Shown here in pieces: positions 30,895-38,946 of a DNA stretch of 64,000 nucleotides. This DNA comes from JALORV01 sp963766365 (GTDB lineage: Bacteria > Pseudomonadota > Gammaproteobacteria > Burkholderiales > Burkholderiaceae_F): the NCBI GenBank assembly GCA_963766365.1, contig CAVXZK010000003.1, forward strand, positions 186,001 through 250,000, given 5' to 3'. A model generated the notes under the pieces. That model had not been told where the DNA came from. It did no database searches and worked only from the letters and a program-made list of their open reading frames with translations. The first letter of the stretch is position 1; each line of letters begins with the position of its first letter. Position numbers and translations under genes: made by a program.

Positions 30895-31857
30895 ATGGAT
30901 GTGTCGCAGGGTGCGCGTCGCATGAAGTTTTTCGATCGGCTGCCCGTCGCTGTCGACCCGGCGACGGAGCTGCGTGCCGGGCTCGCCGCGAGCCCGGCCG
31001 TTATCTCCCCGAAGTTCTTCTACGACACCCTCGGCGCGCGTCTCTTCGAAGCGATCTGCGAGCTGCCCGAGTACAGCCTGCCGCGTGACGAGCAGGAGAT
31101 CTTCGCGCAGCGCACGCCGGAGATTGTCGCCGCAGTCGGCGACGGCGCCACTTTCATCGACCTCGGTGCCGGCAACTGCGCCAAGGCCGAGCGCCTCTTC
31201 GCAGCGCTCCGGCCGGCACAGTACGTTGCGGTCGACATCGCCGCCGCCTTTCTGCGGGAGCAGCTGGCGGCCGTGGCCCGCCGCCATCCCGACATCGAGG
31301 TCGTTGGCGTGGCCGCCGATTTCACGCACCGGCTCGAACTGCCGGACGCGGTGCGTACGCAGCGCCGCGTGGCCTTTTATCCGGGGTCATCGATCGGCAA
31401 CTTCCCCCCGGCCGAGGCGACGGCATTCCTCTCCCAGGTGCGCCAGATCGGCATGGGTGGCCACCTGCTGTTGGGCGCGGATCTCGTGAAGTCGCCGGAT
31501 GAACTGGTACGGGGCTACGACGACGCGTTGGGCGTGACCGCGGCGTTCAATCTGAATGTGCTCAATGTGGCGAACCGGCTTGCCGGCACGGATTTCGAGC
31601 TCAACGACTGGCGCCATGTGGCTTTGTTCAACGAGCCCGAAAGCCGCATCGAGATGCACATCGAGGCGCGCCGCGCGGTGACGGTGACCTGGCCCGGGGC
31701 CGAACGCCGCTTCACCGAGGGCGAACGCATCCACACCGAGAACTCCTACAAGTACACGCTGCCCGGACTCAGTGCGCTGTTGCGCGCGGCCGGCTACACG
31801 ACGGTACGGACGTACACCGATCCGGCCGACCGTTTCACGCTGGCGTTGGCGCAGTAG
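30895..31857 (+). CDS. egtD: L-histidine N-alpha-methyltransferase
   Basis: A 320-residue SAM-dependent enzyme that trimethylates histidine to hercynine, the precursor of ergothioneine and selenoneine. The family opening FFYDTLGARLFEAICELPEYSLPRDE, read here at residues 41-66 in shorter parts, is characteristic, as are the SAM site FIDLGAGNCAKAE, YPGSSIGNF, and the ENSYKY segment near the end. The ATG at 30895 is five bases behind a TAGACT box; an ATG at 30922 is the alternative. It is convergent with the damaged EgtB-like gene. Confidence 0.95.
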   Translation: MDVSQGARRMKFFDRLPVAVDPATELRAGLAASPAVISPKFFYDTLGARLFEAICELPEYSLPRDEQEIFAQRTPEIVAAVGDGATFIDLGAGNCAKAERLFAALRPAQYVAVDIAAAFLREQLAAVARRHPDIEVVGVAADFTHRLELPDAVRTQRRVAFYPGSSIGNFPPAEATAFLSQVRQIGMGGHLLLGADLVKSPDELVRGYDDALGVTAAFNLNVLNVANRLAGTDFELNDWRHVALFNEPESRIEMHIEARRAVTVTWPGAERRFTEGERIHTENSYKYTLPGLSALLRAAGYTTVRTYTDPADRFTLALAQ

Positions 31858-31873
31858 GCGCCGCTTCAACCTG

Positions 31874-33100
31874 TCAGCGGGCCAGCCGAACCGTTGCGTA
31901 GGCGTACGGATATTCGCCGCGGAACCAGTTGCGAAATGAAGCGCGCGCCAGGCGCCGCGCGGTGCGAGGTGAGCCACCCTTCATCACGAAGTGCTCGCCG
32001 TCGAAGAAGTTGGCCGAGTAGCCGGGGTAGTACGCCCTCGGCGCGAAGCCTTCAAAGCCGGCAAAGCGAGTCGCAGTCCACTCCCAGCCGTTGCCCAGCA
32101 TCTGCTCTGCCCCTTCGGGCGTTGCTCCGGACGGGTTGGCGCCCACAGGCACCGGGTCCCAGCCGACGAAATCGAGGTTCGCGCGCGACGCGTCGGGCTC
32201 GCTGTCGCCCCACGGATAACGGCGCTGTCCGTCGCCGTAGGCGGCGCGCTGCCACTCCGCCTCGGTCGGCAGGCGTGCGCCGGCCCAGGTTGCATAGGCG
32301 GTCGCCTGCTGATGTGTCAGGTACACCGGCGCGTCCAGCCGGCAGTGGCAGGGTGTCGAACATCTGGCGCAGCCACCATGCGCCGTCGCGCTGCGCCCAG
32401 AAGTGAGGCACCGGACCGCCCGCCGCGACGAAGCGCAGGTATTCGCGGTGAGTCAGCTTGTGACGTGCGATCTCGAAGCCGTCGACCTGGACGCTGTGCC
32501 GGCGGAAACTCGTTGTCCCAGCCGAAGCTGCCCGCGGCCTGTCCGAGTACGGCCGACCCCGCGGCAATCCGGACCCACGGATCGCCGCGGCGGTTCGGCT
32601 CCGGGACGCGATCGCGCAGCCCTGCCGCCGGCGCGCGCTTGCGGCTCGGCGGCATTTCATGCAGCAAGTAGCAGAGCGTCTCGGCGTGCATCCAGCGGTG
32701 CTCGAGCGCGAGTCAGCACGCGTTCGTACGGCAGTTCGTCCCAGACCTCATCGAGCAGGGCGCGCGTGCGGGCGACATAGGCGAGCACCTCGTCGAGCTC
32801 TGGCCAGTCGGACGGGCTGGTCCGCCGGCGCCTGTCCCGGGGCCGGGTCGATGCCTGCCTCGAACAGCCGATCGAACGACGGCTGAAACGACGGCGGTCG
32901 AGCACGCCGCGACCGAGCTGGTTCCAGTCGAAGGCGTCGAAGTGCCCGACGTAGAAGACCAGCCGATGCCGGTCAGGAATCGGCCGCTCATAGAGGGATC
33001 GTCGAGCGACCAGCCTGAACAGCGCATCCGTGTGCGCCCTGGCGTTGGCGACCTCCCGATGGAGCCGGGCCGCCGTCCTTTCCTGGGTCAGTGCATCCAT
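31874..33100 (-). pseudogene. EgtB-like sulfoxide synthase, frameshifted
   Basis: The pieces of a non-heme iron enzyme of the EgtB/SUMF1 family lie in three frames. The N-terminal DinB-like part (from 33100) has VGHFDAFDWNQL, and after frame correction the iron motif HxxxHxE appears as LEHRWMHAETL near 32700. The C-terminal FGE-sulfatase domain (32326-31874) reads RLPTEAEWQRAAYG and GNGWEWTATRF. About five single-base indels are needed to restore it: near 32890, 32814, 32708, 32500 and 32340. The protein between the shifts is well conserved, so either decay is very recent or the sequence is locally wrong. With egtD beside it, it would join hercynine to a thiol or selenosugar; whether it is EgtB or SenA cannot be decided here. 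Confidence 0.82.
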
Positions 33101-33271
33101 TTCGCCTCACCATACCCCGCACCGTTGAACGGGCCAACCGCGCTTCCGTAGGACCCGCCGGCAAATGCCGAGCCTAAGGCTCGAACTGTGCCCCAAACAG
33201 CCTAGCGCTCTCAACCTGCGCCGCGGCGCTCCGAAAACAGGAGGAGAGCCCCCGCCGCAAGGCAGGAACAC

Positions 33272-33490
33272 ATGAAGACCGTAACCCTGGAAATAAGCGA
33301 AACGACCGACGAGCGACTCACCGCGCTGGCGCAGCGTCGCGATGCCACGCCAGGCCAGTTCGTCGAGCTCCTGTGTGCCTCGCTGGACCGCGAAACGCTG
33401 GAACGCATCATCCAGCGCGCAATCCGCGACGACTCCGTGACCTCGGAGCCGGGCGTTGCCCGGATTCCGGAGCGGCTCCCGCGACGCTAA
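33272..33490 (+). CDS. Small protein, possibly ribbon-helix-helix
   Basis: A 72-residue protein of unknown function. The first 45 residues read like a ribbon-helix-helix DNA-binding domain: a short beta strand (KTVTLEIS), then helices around TDERLTALAQRR and TPGQFVELLCASL. The C-terminal part is charged. AGGAAC lies before the ATG. It is isolated between two damaged genes and convergent with the HD-GYP gene. If real, it could be an antitoxin-like or local regulator; no toxin partner is visible. Confidence 0.45.
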   Translation: MKTVTLEISETTDERLTALAQRRDATPGQFVELLCASLDRETLERIIQRAIRDDSVTSEPGVARIPERLPRR

Positions 33491-33703
33491 ACGCGCGGAC
33501 CTCGGGCGAAGCGGGCGCCCGAACGTGTCCCACCACGATGAAGTCCGCGGCGCCAGTCCGGGCCGCGGCCACGGCCGCGCGCTATCGGCGCATCTCGAAG
33601 AGCGATCGTCTCCGGGTCCTGCCCCTTGAGGGCTTCGGCGATCTGCTTGCGCGCCTTGATGAACGGCGAGTTCTTCGCTTCGACCGCCAGGAACTCGTCG
33701 AGG

Positions 33704-35428
33704 TCACCGTGCTCGCGCTGCAGCCGCGGCACGAGGTCGAGGAAGATGTCGGTCAGTTCCGGATCGAACTGGCTTGCCCTTCAGTGACGCGATCTCGGCC
33801 AGCGCATCGGAAACCTTCCACGCCTCCTTGTAGGGCCGCTTGTGCGTCAGCGCATCGAACACGTCGGCGAGCGCACTGACGCGCGCCGCGATCGGGATCG
33901 CCGTCCCGACGAGCTTGGTCGGGTAACCCGCGCCGTCCCAGCGCTCGTGGTGATGGCGTGCGATCTCCTCGGCGATGTGCATCTGCGGAATGTTCGACTT
34001 CGCCAGGATGTCGGCGCCGGCCGTCGTGTGCGTCTGCATGATCTCGCGCTCGCCCGGCGTGAGCTTGCCCGGCTTGAGCAGGATCGCGTCCGGCACCACC
34101 AGCTTGCCGATGTCGTGCAGTCGCGCGGCGAGGTCGATCAGGAAGCAGACGTCCTCTTCCAGCCCGATCTCCTTGCCGAGAATCGACGCGAGGCGGCCGA
34201 CGCGATAGCAGTGCTCGCCGGTCGTGTCGTCGTGCAACTCTGCCGCGACCGACTGCTGCTCCAGCAGCAGGATGCGGTTGCGCATCAGCTCGCGCTCGCC
34301 GAGCTGGATCCGCAGCTTGCCGCGCTGGTTGGCCATCACGACATCTATGGACCCCGGCGAGAACGCGGATTGTTCGACCTGCTTTAAGTATTGCTTGTGG
34401 TGCATCAACACCTGCGCCGCCTTCGCCTCGCGGTTCAGCGCGAGCAGTTCATGCAGATACACGAGCGCGACGTCTGGTTGTCCCGCGGCCTCGTACCCGG
34501 CAATGCAGACTGATAACGCATCACGAACCTCGGACCGAACCGAATTGCGTGCGTGTTCAAGCGATCGCTTCAGGCGAGTCAGCCCTATGTCAGCTCGATT
34601 GGAGTGGACGTCCACAAGTCCACTCGTGATAGCGGCGAAGTATTCGGCCCGTGCGGTTGGCGCTTTCTCCGAGTACATTCGAGCGGTGTCGCAGTGTTCC
34701 CGCGCATGACCGACCTCGCCGATCTCAAGGAGCAGCCGCGCATAGTTTGATTCTGCGTTGGTTCGATCAAGACAGTCCGACGCGGTGGCAGGGTGCGGGT
34801 TCAGTTCGATGGCTCGCCGTACTGCCCTGATCCCGGTCCGCACATCGTGCAAGTGCAGGGCGCAGATCGCCACATTGCTCTGTGCCTGGTGCTCGACGGT
34901 CGCGTGGATCAGCGATTTGCCTGCAAGTGTGGCAGCACGCTCAAAGCACTTGAGTGCATCGGCGTATTGCGCGGAATTCATCAGCGCGACGCCCAGATTG
35001 TTCCAGACCGGAGCTTCTTGCTCCTCCTCGTCCAGCTCTCTGGCGACTTGCAATGCCTCTGAGTAGGCTTCGGTCGCCCCCGGCAGGTTTCCCGTTTCCA
35101 TCTGCATCACACCGGCAATTGTGAGGGCCCTTCTCAGCAGCCTCCTATCGCCCAGCCGCCGCGCGAAGGCTTCGGCCTGTGTTGTTGCCAGCAGTGCGGT
35201 CGTTCCTTGATTGGACAGGAAGTAATAGTGAGCGACGGTTAACAGACACTCGACGAGCTGCGTGCTTGCCTCTTCCGCGGGCGTGTCTCCGAGTGTCTCA
35301 AGAGCCTTGTGGAAGGCCTGCGCAGCGTCGGGTGAAGGCGCAGCCAGCAGTTGCCGAAGCTGACCAAGTAACGCAGCGGCATCGACCGATGCGTTACGAG
35401 CCTTTGAGGTCGTCGCGGCTTGTGTCAT
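33704..35428 (-). CDS. TPR-HD-GYP c-di-GMP phosphodiesterase-like protein
   Basis: The N-terminal 360 residues or so are tetratricopeptide repeats (for example AYSEALQVARELDE, VWNNLGVALMNSAQYADAL, FERAATLAG), without membrane helices. The C-terminal part is an HD-GYP domain with the metal HD in ARLHDIGK and the signature HHERWDGAGYP, so it should hydrolyse c-di-GMP in the cytoplasm. The open frame shifts at about 33775, where one extra base changes the expected KGSQFDPELTDIF-type tail; the conserved tail continues in another frame, needs one more base near 33600, and would end at 33582. ATG 35428 is used; a GTG at 35458 is possible. It is divergent from the double-glycine peptide gene. Confidence 0.85.
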   Translation of the reverse strand: MTQAATTSKARNASVDAAALLGQLRQLLAAPSPDAAQAFHKALETLGDTPAEEASTQLVECLLTVAHYYFLSNQGTTALLATTQAEAFARRLGDRRLLRRALTIAGVMQMETGNLPGATEAYSEALQVARELDEEEQEAPVWNNLGVALMNSAQYADALKCFERAATLAGKSLIHATVEHQAQSNVAICALHLHDVRTGIRAVRRAIELNPHPATASDCLDRTNAESNYARLLLEIGEVGHAREHCDTARMYSEKAPTARAEYFAAITSGLVDVHSNRADIGLTRLKRSLEHARNSVRSEVRDALSVCIAGYEAAGQPDVALVYLHELLALNREAKAAQVLMHHKQYLKQVEQSAFSPGSIDVVMANQRGKLRIQLGERELMRNRILLLEQQSVAAELHDDTTGEHCYRVGRLASILGKEIGLEEDVCFLIDLAARLHDIGKLVVPDAILLKPGKLTPGEREIMQTHTTAGADILAKSNIPQMHIAEEIARHHHERWDGAGYPTKLVGTAIPIAARVSALADVFDALTHKRPYKEAWKVSDALAEIASLKGKPVRSGTDRHLPRPRAAAAARAR

Positions 35429-35521
35429 GTGCGATGGGGTTTCGGCAAACGGGCGCACCCCTCACGGCGTAAAGGGCTTGCCTTTTTCCACAAGTGCTGT
35501 TTACATTGCGTCTACCTCGTC

Positions 35522-35533
35522 TATCGGCCGATA
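35522..35533. promoter_or_regulatory. 12-bp palindrome, candidate operator 1
   Basis: TATCGGCCGATA is a perfect 12-bp palindrome in the 164-base spacer between the TPR-HD-GYP gene and the peptide gene. It shares the core TCG-NN-CGA with a second palindrome 32 bp away, about three helical turns, as expected for a regulator binding two sites on one DNA face. The regulator is unknown. Confidence 0.5.
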
Positions 35534-35553
35534 TGCGAGGTACTTGAACTCAA

Positions 35554-35565
35554 ATTCGATCGAAT
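35554..35565. promoter_or_regulatory. 12-bp palindrome, candidate operator 2
   Basis: ATTCGATCGAAT is a perfect 12-bp palindrome ending 27 bases before the peptide start codon. It shares TCG-NN-CGA with candidate operator 1. It could also act in RNA as a small hairpin near the ribosome binding site. Confidence 0.5.
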
Positions 35566-35592
35566 GTGACTTTTGCGGAAGAGGGGATGGCC

Positions 35593-35700
35593 ATGGACCA
35601 AGTCGTCGAGCAAGTCATTGAAAAACAAGAAGAAGTTGTCGAACTTTCTTTGGCCGAATTGGCCCAGATTGGGGGCGGCGCTTCACTTTCGTTCCTATAG
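35593..35700 (+). CDS. 35-residue double-glycine-leader peptide
   Basis: A complete short gene that a length cut-off would miss. GGAAGAGGGG precedes the ATG at 35593 with good spacing (an in-frame ATG lies at 35587 but is too close to this site). Residues 1-17 are acidic and amphipathic. Residues 18-29, LSLAELAQIGGG, fit every position of the double-glycine leader consensus LSxxELxxIxGG used by bacteriocin and signal-peptide exporters with C39 peptidases. Cleavage after the last glycine would release ASLSFL, residues 30-35. GC is 52 of 108 bases, far below the flanking genes. It ends in its own terminator. No exporter or modifying enzyme is adjacent. The divergent TPR-HD-GYP gene is a candidate partner. 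Confidence 0.72.
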   Translation: MDQVVEQVIEKQEEVVELSLAELAQIGGGASLSFL

Positions 35701-35718
35701 CGGTCGCAGACTGATGAC

Positions 35719-35745
35719 AAAGGGCGCTTCGGCGCCCTTTTTGTT
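35719..35745 (+). terminator. Intrinsic terminator of the peptide gene
   Basis: AAAGGGCGC at 35719-35727, a TTCG tetraloop and the perfect complement GCGCCCTTT at 35732-35740 are followed by TTGTT. It lies 18 bases after the peptide stop. Its T-run ends exactly where the group II intron begins. Confidence 0.93.
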
Positions 35746-37584
35746 GTGCGCCCAGCATGGGCGTGATCTTTGGGGTGCAAGTCCCCGGCCGAGCTGGCCA
35801 CAGCGAGGCGAGTGAAGCGCAACTGCGCGAGGGTGACCGAGCGTGGGGAGGAAGCGTGGAGCGTAAACCGTGAGCCGAGGTACACGAACTGCATCTGAGG
35901 CGACGCTGGCCGGGACGAGCGGGCAACAAGACGCGAAGTTCCTGTGGCCAAAGGCTGGCGACGTAAATGTGGCGGTGGTGCGGTGAAGGATCGCGTTCTT
36001 ACCTGGGGAGATCTGGCCTTATGGGTGAAAGCCCGACGCTGATGAAGCGGAGCCAGAAGTCAGCCGAGGCCGTAGTACCGGGCGCAGGTCATCCGGGAAG
36101 GGCTGAACGAGGAAGACGGCGACGAGACGAGCCGCTTGGTGAGGCCATGCGTCAGAAGCCGGGGCGACCCGGGGGCGTGGTGACCGGTGAGGGTGAAGCC
36201 CGAGCCGGGGCTGCGACCGACGGAGCCGAGCTGGCGCGGAGCGCACAGACGAGCCGAGGGGCCGATGATCTGCTGATGCGGGCGTTGGCCAGAGAGAACC
36301 TGTTGGCGGCGTGGAAGCGCATGAAGGCCAACAAGGGCAGTGCCGGCGTCGACGGACGCACGGTGCAGGACACGGCGGCGTATCTGAAGCAGGTGTGGCC
36401 GGCCATCCGGGAGCGGCTGCTCGACGGGACGTACCGGCCTGAGCCGGTGCGGCGCGTGGGCATACCGAAGCGCGGTGGCGGGGTGCGCGAACTGGGGATA
36501 CCCACCGTGGTAGATCGGTTGATCCAGCAGGCGTTACTGCAGGTGCTGCAACCGCTGATCGATCCGACGTTCAGCGCGCATAGCTACGGCTTCCGGCCGG
36601 GGCGCAGCGCGCATGATGCGGTGCTGGCGGCGCAAGCGTACGTGCAGGCTGGCCGCCACTGGGTGGTGGATGTGGATCTGGAGAAGTTCTTTGACCGGGT
36701 CAACCACGACATCCTGATGGACAGGCTGGCCAGACGCATAGCGGACCGACGGGTGCTAAAGCTGATCCGGCTGTATCTGCAGGCGGGCATCCTGGCGCAT
36801 GGGGTGAGCATCGAGCGCGACGAGGGCACGCCGCAAGGCGGGCCGCTCAGCCCGCTGCTGGCCAACGTGTTGCTGGACGAGGTGGATCGGGAGCTGCAGC
36901 GCAGGGGGCACTGCTTCGTGCGCTATGCCGACGACTGCAACGTTTACGTGGGAAGCCGCCGGGCGGGGGAGCGGGTGCTGCGAGCGCTGCGCGGCTGTTA
37001 TGCGAGGCTGCGACTGCGGGTCAACGAAGCCAAGACGGCCGTGGCGGCGGTCTGGGGACGCAAGTTCTTAGGCTACTGCTTCTGGCAACGTAACGAAGAA
37101 GTGCGCAGGGCGGTGGCTGCAGAGGCGATCCATCGGATGCGGCAACGTATCCGGGAAATCACGCGGCGCATGCGCGGCCGCAGCCTGGAACAGATCGCGC
37201 AGGACTTGAATGCTTACGTACCGGGCTGGAAGAACTACTTCGGCTTGGCGCAGACGCCTTCGGTCATGCGCAATCAGGACAAGTGGCTACGGCACCGGCT
37301 GCGGGCGATCCAGCTCAAGCACTGGAAGCGCGGTAAGACCGTCTTCCGGGAACTCAAGCGCTTGGGTGCCGACGATGCGTCGGCCCGACGGGTCGCGAGC
37401 AACACCACGAGCTGGTGGCGCGACAGCCGCATGACGCTGAATCGGCTGCTGCCCAACGCCTACTTCGACCGCCTTGGAGTGCCCCGATTCTCCTGACCTC
37501 AACTTCTCGAACCGCCCGGTGCGGACCCGCATGCCGGGTGGTGTGGGAGGGGCCCGATCAGCGATGATCGGCCCCTATCCCGAT
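35746..37584 (+). mobile_element. Group II intron, probably class C
   Basis: A 1.84-kb retroelement with both ends visible. The 5' end is GTGCGCCCAGCATGGGCG, a typical bacterial group II start. Domain V is at 37511-37542: ACCGCCCGG pairs with CCGGGTGGT, a two-base TG bulge follows, then TGC/GCA closes a six-base loop. Domain VI is at 37549-37575, where the only unpaired stem base I find is a C and not the usual branch A, and the 3' end is CCTATCCCGAT. Insertion directly behind a terminator hairpin and T-run, and an ORF without endonuclease domain, are class C features. The 400 bases before the ORF are the ribozyme domains I-III and hold no gene. Confidence 0.9.
36147..37496 (+). CDS. ltrA: Group II intron reverse transcriptase/maturase
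   Basis: A 449-residue intron-encoded protein. The reverse transcriptase blocks are complete: GVDGRTVQD (RT0/1 region), IPKRGGGVRELGIPTVVDRLIQQAL, YGFRPGRSAHDAV, DVDLEKFFDRVNHDIL, GTPQGGPLSPLLANVLLDE and the catalytic RYADDCNVYV, followed by the thumb and maturase (X) domain with WKNYFGLAQTP. There is no HNH endonuclease, so retrohoming would use replication forks or single-stranded DNA. The ATG at 36147 follows GGTGAGG; the frame is open to 35967, but that stretch is ribozyme. It seems intact and may be active. Confidence 0.92.
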   Translation: MRQKPGRPGGVVTGEGEARAGAATDGAELARSAQTSRGADDLLMRALARENLLAAWKRMKANKGSAGVDGRTVQDTAAYLKQVWPAIRERLLDGTYRPEPVRRVGIPKRGGGVRELGIPTVVDRLIQQALLQVLQPLIDPTFSAHSYGFRPGRSAHDAVLAAQAYVQAGRHWVVDVDLEKFFDRVNHDILMDRLARRIADRRVLKLIRLYLQAGILAHGVSIERDEGTPQGGPLSPLLANVLLDEVDRELQRRGHCFVRYADDCNVYVGSRRAGERVLRALRGCYARLRLRVNEAKTAVAAVWGRKFLGYCFWQRNEEVRRAVAAEAIHRMRQRIREITRRMRGRSLEQIAQDLNAYVPGWKNYFGLAQTPSVMRNQDKWLRHRLRAIQLKHWKRGKTVFRELKRLGADDASARRVASNTTSWWRDSRMTLNRLLPNAYFDRLGVPRFS

Positions 37585-37733
37585 TGCCTGCGCGGGAAGG
37601 GGGCCGCCAGCTGAGGGTTTCCGCCGGATTGGAATCTGCATTAGAAGCGCCATATTCGACGTGATTGGAGTCCTCCCCGTCGAACCTTTGTTTGGCAACT
37701 CATCTGGGCTGTCCCTCGGCCCAGCCAGCTTCG

Positions 37734-38870
37734 ATGCTCAAGACTGCCCCTGTACTGCTCGCGCTCGCGGTTGCTGCAGGCGGTTCGGCCGCTGCCGACT
37801 TGGCTTCAACGCAGCACCACCGCGTCCGCATCTCGACGGTCACCTCGGGCCTCGAACGCCCGTGGGGTCTCGCCTTCCTGCCTGACGGACGAATGCTCGT
37901 AACCGAGCGCGCGGGACGGCTGCGGGTGGTCGGCAAGGACGGCAGGCTGGATCCGGTACCGGTGGCCGGGCTTCCCCGGGTCGATGCGCAGAGCCAGGGC
38001 GGGCTGCTGGACGTGGTGTTGCATCCGCAATACGGCGCCAACGGCTGGGTCTACTGGTCCTACGCGCAGAAGGATGCCTCGGGGAAGAACGGCACGGAGG
38101 TCGCCCGCGGCAAGCTCGCTGGCGGACCGGGGGCCTGGCGAATGGAGTCCGTTGAGGTGCTGTTCCGCATGGCGCCCAAGAGCAGCGCCGGCCTGCACTT
38201 CGGCTCGCGCATCGTCTTCGACCGCGCCGGGCTGATGTACGTGACGCTGGGCGAACGGGGCGACAAGGACCGGGCGCAGAAGCTTGACGACCACGGCGGC
38301 AAGATCGTGCGCCTCACCGACGACGGCAAACCGGCGCCCGGCAATCCGTTTTCCGGCGATCCGAAGGCGAAGCCGGAGATCTTTTCGTTGGGCCACCGCA
38401 ATGCCCAGGGCGCCGCGATCCATCCGCAGACCGGTGTCCTGTGGGCCAGCGAACACGGCCCGCAGGGCGGTGACGAGCTCAACGTCATCAAGGCCGGCGT
38501 CAACTACGGCTGGCCGGTGATTACCTACGGCGTGAACTACATGACCGGCACGAAGATCGGCGAAGGCACCGAAAAAGCCGGCATGGCCCAGCCGGTGAAG
38601 TACTGGACGCCGTCACCGGCGCTCTCGGGCCTGGCGTTCTACGAGGGCGACAAGTTTCCGAAGTGGCGCGGCGACATCCTGATCGGGACCATGAAGGCTG
38701 ACGCGCTGATCCGCGTTCGGCTCGACGGCGAGCGGTTCGTTGAGGACGAGTTCCTGCTGAAGGGCGAACTGCCGCGTGTGCGCACGGTGAAGGTGGGACC
38801 CGACGGCTACGTCTACCTGCTCACAGACGTTTCGAACGGCGCGATCCTGCGGCTCGAACCGGCGGACTGA
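37734..38870 (+). CDS. Secreted PQQ-dependent sugar dehydrogenase-like protein
   Basis: A 378-residue periplasmic protein of the soluble aldose/sorbosone dehydrogenase (YliI) family, a six-bladed beta-propeller using PQQ. A signal peptide (LKTAPVLLALAVAAGG) ends near SAAA. Family segments include LERPWGLAFLPDGRMLVTER, GGLLDVVLHPQY, LGERGDKDRAQ, SLGHRNAQGAA, WASEHGPQGGDELN and NYGWPVITYG. The His in GLDVVLHP and the calcium-site residues seem in place. The ATG at 37734 puts the signal at the N-terminus. It is the first gene after the intron and stands alone. The electron acceptor is unknown. Confidence 0.9.
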   Translation: MLKTAPVLLALAVAAGGSAAADLASTQHHRVRISTVTSGLERPWGLAFLPDGRMLVTERAGRLRVVGKDGRLDPVPVAGLPRVDAQSQGGLLDVVLHPQYGANGWVYWSYAQKDASGKNGTEVARGKLAGGPGAWRMESVEVLFRMAPKSSAGLHFGSRIVFDRAGLMYVTLGERGDKDRAQKLDDHGGKIVRLTDDGKPAPGNPFSGDPKAKPEIFSLGHRNAQGAAIHPQTGVLWASEHGPQGGDELNVIKAGVNYGWPVITYGVNYMTGTKIGEGTEKAGMAQPVKYWTPSPALSGLAFYEGDKFPKWRGDILIGTMKADALIRVRLDGERFVEDEFLLKGELPRVRTVKVGPDGYVYLLTDVSNGAILRLEPAD

Positions 38871-38946
38871 GGGACCTCCCGGGCGCCGCGCTGAGGGGAT
38901 TCGCGGCGCCGAGCGCCGCCCAGGCGGCGCGGCGCGGATTTCGCAA

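Noticed and set aside
35500..35527. TTTACA and TATCGG as a sigma70 promoter for the peptide gene
   Set aside because: The -35 is good and the spacing is 16, but the -10 matches only three bases, so it was not listed as a feature.
35527..35534. GCCGATAT resembling a sigma28 -10 element upstream of the peptide gene
   Set aside because: There is no TAAA-type -35 at the right distance; it is better explained as part of the palindrome at 35522-35533.
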